From NCBI GenBank assembly GCA_946536145.1, contig CAMNEA010000002.1:1-64000 (forward strand): a stretch of 64,000 nt of DNA. The letters run 5' to 3'. Positions 32,460 to 39,401 of this stretch are shown here, in pieces. How positions within the stretch are numbered: position 1 is the first letter of the stretch; each line of letters starts with the position of its first letter. The notes below the pieces were generated by a model. That model saw only the letters and a list, made by a program, of their open reading frames with translations, was not told where the DNA came from and made no database searches. Made by a program: the position numbers and the translations under genes. Origin of the DNA: an uncultured Butyrivibrio sp. Its GTDB lineage: Bacteria > Bacillota > Clostridia > Lachnospirales > Lachnospiraceae.

Positions 32460-33985
32460 TCCAGTTTGTTCAAATATGTATAGTCTCTTACGTTCCCTTT
32501 ACAGATATCGCTCAGGTCCTGCATAAACTGTGCCATTCCCGTTATCTGCTGAAAAAGATTCCTCTGTGTGCAGTATACATGTCCCTCTTTGACAGCCTTA
32601 AAGTCAGCAAAGAGCTCATTTTTCCCTATCAGCTCATCCACAGAGCCGATCTCTCCTCCGATCGTGCTGTTGTAGATGATTATGTCGGCGTCAAGCGCCG
32701 CTGCATAGAAATCCTCCATCTGCATGTTCATGGTTGAAAGTGCGCTCTCTCCATCACCTGCGCTTACAGGGACGTAGCTGCCGCCCGAGAGCTCTATCAT
32801 TCTGGTTATATAGTCTCCTGACTTTCTTACATTTATCTGCCCGCCCGCAGTCACATGAAAAAAGGCAACCTTTTTCCCCGTGTCTTCCTGCGCGGTCATG
32901 ATGGGCTCTGCAGTAAGGAGCTGCTCCTCAAAATAGCGATCGGCTTCATCAAGCCTGTCAAACAAAACGCCGTAGAGTTTGATCCACTCAAGTCTTCCAA
33001 GGGGATGCTCTTCGTAGCTTGAAGTCTCTACAAGAACCGGAATTCCCAGTTCCTTAAGTTTATCCATTGCCTCAGGCTCGTGATAGATCATCGTGTTCTC
33101 TATCGCAAGGTTGCAGCCGCTTTTGAGTATGACCTCGTAGTCAGGTGCTCTGTATCTGCCCGCATATATTATATCCCCGCGCTCCATTGCATCTTTTGCC
33201 TCCTGTATATACCAGTCGCTCTCCCTGGTTCCTGAGAGCTTTATCATATCGAGCGCGCCGCAGGTATTTATGAGGTCCATTGCAGATGTCGACACGAGGT
33301 AGGTCTTATCGAGGGGCTTTTTTAGCACGGTGACGTTCTCAGGTATATTCCCTGGGGCTTCCTGGTCTTTTGGCACTACCAGATAATCCCCTGAGTTTGG
33401 AATCGATACATAATAAAAGTCGCCGTATTCATCTATTTCAAAGCAGGAGGCATATTTGAGTGTGACACTCCCTGTCTTATGAAGCCCCGCTCTTTCAAGG
33501 GCCTGCCCCACTGCATTCTTATCTGTGTTTATATCTGTCCTTGTTTCTTTTGTTGTTTCCTCTTTTTCTCCCCAGGTTATCAGATACTCAATTTCGTGGG
33601 GAGTGCTCATTGCCACGGTATCACCGATAACGGTGAGCTCTCCTGTTATGTCTTCTACCGGCACCGTGAACGTGGACTGCCCGCCCTCATTCTCATTGTC
33701 ATATCTTATGCCGTCAACTATCATATAGTCATAGTTTTTGCTGCTCCATATGAATCTGGCAGTGAGCTTACCATCTTTGTCAGTAACTTCCACAGGAGAC
33801 TGTATGAAGGCCTTTCCGCTTCCTCCTTCAAAGGCTATGTCTATCAGGTAGGTCTTTTCCTGTGCCTGTCGGGACTTTTCTTTAGTTGCAGTAACCTCCT
33901 GCATGGCGCAGGAGGTCACAGATACTATTCCGAGTATAAAGCACAATATAACTATATATTTCTTTAAAATACCGCTCTTACCCAT
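32456..33985 (-). CDS. ABC substrate-binding lipoprotein with N-terminal NEAT-like domain
   Basis: About 509 residues from the preferred start at 33985 (AAAGGAC upstream; a frame from 34018 would overlap the preceding gene). A lipoprotein signal ends in VTSC with Cys26. Residues about 40-135 form a beta domain (FEGGSGKAFIQSPVEV, DGKLTARFIWSSKNYDYMIV) that resembles NEAT/iron-transport-associated domains, and a related layout occurs at the C-terminus of the neighbouring CbiK. A TroA/BtuF-type binding domain follows (about 190-500, with LVSTSAMDLINTCGALDMI and IIYAGRYRAPDYE). It presents ligand to the permease encoded next. Context says corrinoid. The NEAT-like domain would also fit heme or another tetrapyrrole. 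Confidence 0.85.
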   Translation of the reverse strand: MGKSGILKKYIVILCFILGIVSVTSCAMQEVTATKEKSRQAQEKTYLIDIAFEGGSGKAFIQSPVEVTDKDGKLTARFIWSSKNYDYMIVDGIRYDNENEGGQSTFTVPVEDITGELTVIGDTVAMSTPHEIEYLITWGEKEETTKETRTDINTDKNAVGQALERAGLHKTGSVTLKYASCFEIDEYGDFYYVSIPNSGDYLVVPKDQEAPGNIPENVTVLKKPLDKTYLVSTSAMDLINTCGALDMIKLSGTRESDWYIQEAKDAMERGDIIYAGRYRAPDYEVILKSGCNLAIENTMIYHEPEAMDKLKELGIPVLVETSSYEEHPLGRLEWIKLYGVLFDRLDEADRYFEEQLLTAEPIMTAQEDTGKKVAFFHVTAGGQINVRKSGDYITRMIELSGGSYVPVSAGDGESALSTMNMQMEDFYAAALDADIIIYNSTIGGEIGSVDELIGKNELFADFKAVKEGHVYCTQRNLFQQITGMAQFMQDLSDICKGNVRDYTYLNKLE

Positions 33986-33995
33986 AAACTGTCCT

Positions 33996-35726
33996 TTAGT
34001 CTGCAGGAGATGCCACAACTACCTTGTGGTCATACCACTTTCCCTTTGTCCCTACAAGCGCAAGGTCAAACTCCTTATCGAGGTATGGCACGGGAATGTC
34101 AAAGCCGTTTACTGTTTCCGTTGTTCCGTCGCTGTAAGTTACTTCATCCCTTGTGGGCTCAAGAAGAGCTGCGCCTTCTTTCTGCGCATCCTGTGCTGTT
34201 CCCGGGAAGAGATTAACAATATTCTCTGAAGGAAGTGAAATGTGGATTGTCATCTTACCATCTTTAACTGTGAGTGTTCCATAATCATCATAAACTTCGT
34301 TGACCTTGAACATCGAACTGTCTGTTGTGAATTTTGCCTGATACTCGCCGTCCTTAAGTTCTGCTTCCGTCGCTGACTCCTCCATGGCGGCTTCGTCGCT
34401 GCCGGTATTATCAAGTCCCGCATCCTCCAGAGCTTTGGCGGTATGGGACACGTACAGATCCTGAACCTCTTCAATCCTTCCAAGTCCTTCTATCTGGCAG
34501 TCTACCGATTCAAAAGCCCCGGATGCCGTAAACATGCTCTTCCAGGAGTCTTCATCATCGCCTGCCATGTCGTTATTGGCATGGTCTCCTGCAACCACCA
34601 TGAGAGGACGAAGGATGACTTTTGTAAATCCCGCCTCCTTAACCTGTTCGATCACATTCTCACAGGAGGTCTCTTCCGGCTCTCCCTCAACAGTCCCGAT
34701 AAAGACATTGTCATAGTCAAGCTCCTTCATCTGTGTAGCCATCTGACTGTAGCTGACCTTGGCGGTATGCGCCGTTCCATGCCCCATAAATACAAAGGCC
34801 GCCCCATCTGCAGCAGCATTTGAAAGCTTCTCATAATCAGCTGCCTTTACTGCGGCATCGACAACAGCCTCTGCCACAGCTTTTTTATCGTCATTTATTA
34901 CAGTGGCATCATTTCCAACTTCACCAAGGAGCGGCTCTGCGACAGCCACCTTTTCAAACTTGTCCGCATACTTTTCAAGAACACCGGTAAGTTCGTCATA
35001 CTCTGCGCCGTGCATGAGGTGTGTGGGCTGTACCACAAGATTTTTAACGCCGTTTGATACAGCTCTCTCAAGGGCCTGATCCATGTTGTCGATCTTCTCA
35101 CCATCCCTTGCCTGGATATGATTGATAATGATCTGAGCAGTAAATGCCCTTCTCACCGACCAGTCAGGAAAGGCCTTTGCGATTGCCTTTTCGACGCCGC
35201 TTATGTCCTCTGTCCTGCTGTCATTAAAAGAAGTACCAAAGCTGACAACAAGGATCTCATTTTCGCCTATATCGTCTGCGTTTAAAGGGTCATCTGCGGA
35301 GGCATCTCCTGTGTCTCTTCCAAAATAGTCAGGGTCTGCGCTCTCTCCCTCTACCATCTCCTTCTGTTCATCGGTCAGAGCATCCCATGCCGCCTTCGCC
35401 TTTTCGCACAGCTCATCAGTCTCATCGGTGCGCTCCTGAACATAGATCGCATCGATCAGAGCAGCAACTTCCCCGGCTCTCTCTTCGTCGCTCATCTGCG
35501 CTTCTTCCTCCCCGGCCGTAGCCTTAGTTTCTTCCTGCTTATCCTCCTTCGCCTCCTGTGCCGCGGCATCTCCTTCCTGTGTCCCGCTATCGCTTTGCTG
35601 CGCCTGATTGGCATTTTCCTCCACGGCCTGCTGCCCGACTGTCTCCTGAGTAGCGTTGCCGCAGCCTGCCAGCGTGGAAGCCATCAAGGCTCCTGTCAAC
35701 ATCATTGTTAGTATTTCCTTTTTCAT
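33996..35726 (-). CDS. cbiK: Lipoprotein-type sirohydrochlorin cobaltochelatase (CbiK) with extra domains
   Basis: This 576-residue protein starts with a lipoprotein signal (LAGC, Cys22), then a Gln/Glu-rich linker (about 30-80) and a helical surface-protein segment (about 82-128, AKAAWDALTDEQKEMV). The CbiK chelatase domain (about 155-440) has VVSFGTSFNDSRTEDI, TAQIIINHIQARDGEKID, PTHLMHGAEYDEL (His236) and FVFMGHGTAH (His316). These two His match the metal-inserting pair of Salmonella CbiK. A C-terminal NEAT-like beta domain (about 465-575) completes it. Cytosolic CbiK is about 265 residues, so this form is exported and twice as long. It is the first gene after the cobalamin riboswitch. Extracellular cobalt insertion or tetrapyrrole binding is inferred, and an ordinary chelatase may exist elsewhere. 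Confidence 0.88.
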   Translation of the reverse strand: MKKEILTMMLTGALMASTLAGCGNATQETVGQQAVEENANQAQQSDSGTQEGDAAAQEAKEDKQEETKATAGEEEAQMSDEERAGEVAALIDAIYVQERTDETDELCEKAKAAWDALTDEQKEMVEGESADPDYFGRDTGDASADDPLNADDIGENEILVVSFGTSFNDSRTEDISGVEKAIAKAFPDWSVRRAFTAQIIINHIQARDGEKIDNMDQALERAVSNGVKNLVVQPTHLMHGAEYDELTGVLEKYADKFEKVAVAEPLLGEVGNDATVINDDKKAVAEAVVDAAVKAADYEKLSNAAADGAAFVFMGHGTAHTAKVSYSQMATQMKELDYDNVFIGTVEGEPEETSCENVIEQVKEAGFTKVILRPLMVVAGDHANNDMAGDDEDSWKSMFTASGAFESVDCQIEGLGRIEEVQDLYVSHTAKALEDAGLDNTGSDEAAMEESATEAELKDGEYQAKFTTDSSMFKVNEVYDDYGTLTVKDGKMTIHISLPSENIVNLFPGTAQDAQKEGAALLEPTRDEVTYSDGTTETVNGFDIPVPYLDKEFDLALVGTKGKWYDHKVVVASPAD

Positions 35727-35821
35727 AATTTCCTCCTAATGACTGATTGTGTATTTTTGTGAGATGAACTTTTTGAATGTTTCATCTGCGCACAAGTCGC
35801 ATCCTTAGCGGAGCGATTTTT

Positions 35822-35857
35822 GTTTCATAGGAAATTCAGAGGAATTTCCTATGAAAC
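35822..35857. repeat. Perfect 16-bp hairpin between riboswitch terminator and cbiK
   Basis: GTTTCATAGGAAATTC (35822-35837) pairs perfectly with GAATTTCCTATGAAAC (35842-35857) around a four-base loop. T or A tracts flank both sides, so it could terminate in either direction. It lies downstream of the riboswitch terminator and would be transcribed whenever the operon is on, about 95 bases before cbiK. It may protect the mRNA 5' end or add a second attenuation step. Confidence 0.75.
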
Positions 35858-35891
35858 AAAAAACTCATCCCGGAAACCGGAATGAGTTTTT
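35857..35891 (-). terminator. Intrinsic terminator of the cobalamin riboswitch
   Basis: On the minus strand, CTCATTCCGG and CCGGGATGAG (35864-35886) form a 10-bp stem with one G-U pair and a TTT loop, followed by six T. It lies about 95 bases after the B12 box and before cbiK, the expected place for an expression platform. The reverse strand also has a T tract, so it may act both ways. Confidence 0.75.
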
Positions 35892-35964
35892 TTCATACGA
35901 AAATACAGGGTCAGAAACCCTGTCACTTCGGTACGATCAATTACTCGTGATCCGGAATATACTT

Positions 35965-36165
35965 CCTGTACCAGCTTTATGGCAGGTTTCCTGGCTCATA
36001 CATCCTCATGCCGTCATCTGCCTTCCCGGATTACCCCAGTGGTCACATTGATGTGATGACGGCACTACGTATTTACAGTGACGAGTTCGCACAGGCCTTT
36101 AACCTGTTTCCCTTTTACCCGCTGCGGCAGTTTCTGAAAGCTGCTGCCGGGCGGCACCATAAAGC
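35965..36165 (-). promoter_or_regulatory. Cobalamin riboswitch
   Basis: Read on the minus strand, the aptamer starts with GGTGCCGCCCGG and contains GGGAAACAGGTTAAAGGCC, TGTGCGAACTCGTCACTG and GCCGTCATCACA. It then has GACCACTGGG, CCGGGAAGGC, GACGGCATGAGGATG and ends in the B12 box GAGCCAGGAAACCTGCC (35981-35997). These are the conserved blocks of adenosylcobalamin riboswitches in the right order. Ligand binding should favour the downstream terminator and turn off cbiK and the following corrinoid genes. Confidence 0.95.
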
Positions 36166-36246
36166 TATCAATATGTAATTATCTGCATTGTAACATATAT
36201 GTGCAATACGGGTCAAAAAAGCGCAGGTCAACTCTTTTTGAAGAAG

Positions 36247-38007
36247 TCATGCATTGTTGTTTTTATCTGCGGCCCATACAGACTGAAGCGACAACAGATC
36301 CGCAAAAGCCCTGTAATACTTAAAATGAGTGCTGTTCCACTGATTTTTCCTGCCTACAGTAGATATAATGAGAATACATTCTTTTTTATCAACATCATAA
36401 AACCTGAGTATTATCAGCGACTGGATCTCACGCTTTTTGAGGAATGCCTTTATCCCATAAGCGTACGGCGGCAGCATCTCCAGGCGGTTTATCACCACAA
36501 ATTCACCAAAGGTAAAGTATTTGTCCTTGGTATCCCCGTTAAGTATATCAAGCACAAAATCTATTGCTGTCTGATCCTTTACTGCCTTGCTTCCCGCTGA
36601 ATAAACGAACCTGAAGGGTTCGCCTGCGAACAGCATTACATTCTGAAGGTCAAATGCATCGGCAAACTCTGTCATAAAATTCTCCAGAGAGCCCCCTTCA
36701 TCATGCAGCGTAAGATCAAACATTCTGACTATGACATCACCGTAGGCAACATCTCTATCGTTTATCTTTTTATAGGTCTGCTGCTTCAGCTTAATATCCT
36801 CGAGCGTTCCATGCTTTTCCTGCGTATAGATGATATACCGGTTTCTTCCTTTTTCCTTGGCAACGTACAGGCAGTGATCGGCGAGCATGAACAGATCTTC
36901 ATAGTTGTCTGCGTCTTTTGAAAAGACCGCTGTGCCTATCGATACAGAAAGCGGGTTGTCCCTGTCTATCCCCTTATCGGGGATGGTCGAACTGACCTTG
37001 GTCTTAATGCCCTTGAGTACTTTCCTTAGCTGATCCTCGGACTCTATGTTGTAGAATACGACGAAAAACTCATCACCTCCAAAGCGCCCCGAAACGCCAC
37101 TGTTTCCGACTTCATTTGATATAATATCCGCCACCTTTTTAATGACTTCATCACCAAAATGGTGTCCGTAGGTATCGTTTATATTCTTGAAGTAATCAAT
37201 ATCAATAATTGCAAGCGCTGTCCCCTCCAGCCTTCTGTCATCAATTCTTTCTTTGGCAATCCTTATTATGTCTGTCTTGTCGATCAGCCCTGTCAGCGAG
37301 TCATGTTTAATGACCGTCGACTTGAAGTTTCCTTTGTCCCTTCTTAACTGTATATGCCCGACTACACCTTCTGTATTCTCATCATAGAACGCAAAAGCCT
37401 CGTCCAAAACAGTATGCGTCACTCCAGGGTCTCCGTTTAGAATATTGCCTTCTACCATGACCATGCTCCTGCCGACCCCAGACCTTACCTGGGAAAAGAA
37501 GCCTTTGACCGTCCGCGCCTGCTCCTTTGTAGCTCTCATCGTCAGCATTTTCTCAAACTCATCAAGAGAATACGATCCCGTATCAAACTCCGCCAGCTCG
37601 GTATTGTAGACATCTACAGTATCGCTGGCCTTATCATATTCAAAAAAGACATCCTCATACATACTTAGCTGTACAGTAAGCATGTTCATACTCTTCACAA
37701 GCACAGAATGGGCATACAGCAGGTCTTTTGCATCTACTACTGTAAGCCGGATCAGCTTGTCATTAACATTTTCCGCCCTCATGTAAGTGTAGTACATTTT
37801 ATCCGGCGTAATTATCTTACTCGGATACCACTGCCCGTCGCAGTTTTTGATATTATTCTTGTATATCACACTATCTTCAGGGGCTATCATCTCATTCATC
37901 GGCTTTTCTACATAACTGCCAAGTTGTGAATAAACCCATCCATCTGCCGATACAATTTTCTGATCATCCCTGGATATGACTATTTCATGAAAACTAACAT
38001 CTTTCAT
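36247..38007 (-). CDS. GGDEF-domain diguanylate cyclase-like protein
   Basis: About 586 residues from the preferred start at 38007 (MKDVSFHEIV, with AAAGGGA upstream). A start at 38043 is also possible. The N-terminal half resembles PAS domains (about 5-90, and about 110-230). The GGDEF domain (about 235-395) has HDSLTGLIDKTDI, IDIDYFKNINDTYGHHFGDEV and an intact RFGGDEFFVV at 310-314, so cyclic di-GMP synthesis is expected. No RxxD inhibitory site is obvious (RKVLKG is near). A C-terminal GAF-like domain of about 180 residues follows. No membrane segment is seen. It has its own promoter with a long leader, and a product-binding partner is unknown. Confidence 0.88.
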   Translation of the reverse strand: MKDVSFHEIVISRDDQKIVSADGWVYSQLGSYVEKPMNEMIAPEDSVIYKNNIKNCDGQWYPSKIITPDKMYYTYMRAENVNDKLIRLTVVDAKDLLYAHSVLVKSMNMLTVQLSMYEDVFFEYDKASDTVDVYNTELAEFDTGSYSLDEFEKMLTMRATKEQARTVKGFFSQVRSGVGRSMVMVEGNILNGDPGVTHTVLDEAFAFYDENTEGVVGHIQLRRDKGNFKSTVIKHDSLTGLIDKTDIIRIAKERIDDRRLEGTALAIIDIDYFKNINDTYGHHFGDEVIKKVADIISNEVGNSGVSGRFGGDEFFVVFYNIESEDQLRKVLKGIKTKVSSTIPDKGIDRDNPLSVSIGTAVFSKDADNYEDLFMLADHCLYVAKEKGRNRYIIYTQEKHGTLEDIKLKQQTYKKINDRDVAYGDVIVRMFDLTLHDEGGSLENFMTEFADAFDLQNVMLFAGEPFRFVYSAGSKAVKDQTAIDFVLDILNGDTKDKYFTFGEFVVINRLEMLPPYAYGIKAFLKKREIQSLIILRFYDVDKKECILIISTVGRKNQWNSTHFKYYRAFADLLSLQSVWAADKNNNA

Positions 38008-38044
38008 ATTCATTCCCTTTATAGAAAACAAAGCCAATTCCACT

Positions 38045-38154
38045 AAGAAAGTCAGGTCTTTGCTTTAATGCCACCAAAAATCCCCGATTCCGGGACCAGC
38101 CCCAGGCAAGTATCCTTTGCTTGAAGCGAAAGTTACTCTTTCACTCTCAATCTA
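38045..38154 (-). other. Possibly structured leader of the GGDEF gene
   Basis: The transcribed leader of roughly 110-140 bases can form several short hairpins on the minus strand, including GTGAAAG/CTTTCGC, CAAG/CTTG and a TCCC/GGGA stem followed by five T (about 38073-38091). It does not match a riboswitch class I can name; I looked for cyclic di-GMP-I and -II cores without success. It may be an attenuator or simple untranslated sequence. Confidence 0.35.
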
Positions 38155-38184
38155 ATTATAGACCATTCATAAACGTCCTTACAA
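38155..38184 (-). promoter_or_regulatory. Promoter of the GGDEF gene
   Basis: On the minus strand TTGTAA (38179-38184) and consensus TATAAT (38155-38160) are separated by 18 bases. This fits a sigma-A promoter and places the start of transcription near 38148, about 140 bases before the start codon. Confidence 0.65.
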
Positions 38185-38318
38185 ATATTTTGTGGAAATA
38201 GTGGGTGAACGCCCGGACACCTATGTGGTCTTTTGATGAAAAGTACCGCTTACAATTGATTATTTATGTCCCTCCTTGGAGCAGGATTATTGCTGTAAAT
38301 ATAGAAAAACAAGTCATG

Positions 38319-38526
38319 CCGTCGTCCCTGAATCATTATTCATTTGGCTGGGACGACGGAAAGTGTTATTTAACGCCATAACTTTAGAAAAATCAGACTA
38401 TGACGTCGTCCCTGAATCATTATTCATCTGGCTGGGACGACGGAAAATGTTATTTAACGCCATATCTTTAGAAAAACCAGGCCATGACGTCGTCCCTGAA
38501 TCACAATACATCTGGCTGGGACGACG
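38319..38526. repeat. Three-copy hairpin array with 84-bp period
   Basis: Three hairpins, each CGTCGTCCC ... GGGACGACG around a conserved roughly 22-base loop, start at 38320, 38404 and 38488, exactly 84 bases apart. The spacers (AAAGTGTTATTTAACGCCAT type) are also conserved between copies 1 and 2. The period is a multiple of three, so a 99-codon frame with 28-residue repeats runs across it, but it starts with TTG, has no ribosome site and is not called as a gene. Confidence 0.85.
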
Positions 38527-38549
38527 CGGCTTAGTCTGCTTTGGCTACA

Positions 38550-38612
38550 CTAAAAGGGACGGTCGCTTTAGATGATGATCAAATCATCAACTAGTGCGAC
38601 AGTCCCTTTTAG
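38550..38612. repeat. Long hairpin closing the 84-bp array
   Basis: CTAAAAGGGAC-GGTCGC (38550-38566) pairs with GCGACAGTCCCTTTTAG (38596-38612), with a second inner stem ATGAT/ATCAT. The loop-proximal GTCGCTTTAGATGAT matches the hairpin at 3689-3731. T-rich flanks on either side suggest it could serve as a two-way terminator. Confidence 0.7.
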
Positions 38613-38639
38613 TAGTATGACATCTTGCATGATATTCCA

Positions 38640-38759
38640 GAAACCCGCACTGGCTGCGGGTTTCGTGCGAATATGATACGATAGGCAAACAAGCCCTGCG
38701 ACGCAGTCGCTCTAGGATGGCTTGTTTGCGGCATTTTTGAATCCTTGATTCAAAAATGC
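38640..38759. repeat. Dispersed multi-hairpin repeat, copy C
   Basis: Three hairpins in the order GAAACCCGC/GCGGGTTTC (38640-38664), GCAAACAAGCC/GGCTTGTTTGC (38685-38729) and GCATTTTTGAATC/GATTCAAAAATGC (38731-38759). This is the reverse of the order in copies B and D, so the element is inverted. It directly follows the ANTAR gene and may serve as the 3' end of the nitrogen transcript. Confidence 0.82.
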
Positions 38760-38810
38760 ATCCGTCCTTACAGTAATACTCTATTTCATTGATAGTCTGC
38801 GTTTCCATCC

Positions 38811-39392
38811 TTAGTCATACTCATCCAGAATTCTTTCTGCGACAGTTCTTCTGGTTGCTCCACTGTTCATGGCCTGTCTGCCGATGAAGCTGTGGGCCTC
38901 ATCCTCAGTCATTCCCTTCTTCTCTACAAGAATGATCTTGGCTTTACTTACGAGGCGCAGTTCCTCCATCTTTTCCTCAAGCTTTCTGTTTTTCACAATG
39001 AGCTTGTGCACCTTGTTCTGAACAGAGATGAGATATCTTATGGCCTGATCTATCCTGCCGGATGGCACAGGCTTAGAAATTGCAAGTATTCCAAGATCAG
39101 TCACCTGCTCGAGGACGTCATTGTATATTTCCGCAGGCACCACAAGGAGAAGTGAAGCACTTGTCTTCTCTGCGACATCAAGTGCAAACTCCACTCCCAT
39201 TTCGTCCGGCATTGGACAGTTTACAACGATCAGATCATAGTCCCTCTCCAGGACACACCGCCTTGCTATAGCAATGCTCCTTCGGATGTCTATGGTCTCA
39301 AAACCGCGAGCAGTTTTTTTGACCAGCATATCAAACCGCTCAGAGGAGGACACAATCAGAACTGATCTGCCTATGTACTCATTTACAGGCAT
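38811..39392 (-). CDS. ANTAR-domain RNA-binding antiterminator with degenerate receiver
   Basis: A 193-residue protein. Residues about 8-125 have a receiver fold, but the phospho-acceptor position reads IVVNCPMPDEMG, with Asn where Asp is expected. It is therefore probably not phosphorylated on that site. A coiled linker (VHKLIVKNRKLEEKMEELR) leads to an ANTAR domain (about 135-190; VSKAKIILVEKKGMTEDEAH, ARR-like SGATRRTVAERILDEY). ANTAR proteins bind paired RNA stem-loops with A1/G4 hexaloops and prevent termination. It is the last gene of the asnB-glnN-gltB-gltD-dapL-glnA series, nine bases after the glnA-like gene. The asnB and amtB leaders carry a matching hexaloop, so they are its likely targets. 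Confidence 0.88.
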   Translation of the reverse strand: MPVNEYIGRSVLIVSSSERFDMLVKKTARGFETIDIRRSIAIARRCVLERDYDLIVVNCPMPDEMGVEFALDVAEKTSASLLLVVPAEIYNDVLEQVTDLGILAISKPVPSGRIDQAIRYLISVQNKVHKLIVKNRKLEEKMEELRLVSKAKIILVEKKGMTEDEAHSFIGRQAMNSGATRRTVAERILDEYD

Positions 39393-39401
39393 AAATCCTC
39401 C

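Noticed and set aside
35965..36165. tRNA or other RNA gene in the gap before cbiK
   Set aside because: The conserved blocks match the cobalamin riboswitch fully; no tRNA cloverleaf is present.
38319..38526. Possible CRISPR array
   Set aside because: Only three units, with spacers that are themselves conserved, hairpin repeats of about 41 bp, and no cas genes.
38276..38575. 99-codon frame with three 28-residue repeats
   Set aside because: It begins with TTG, has no Shine-Dalgarno, and coincides with perfect DNA hairpins of 84-bp period. Kept as a repeat, with the coding option noted.
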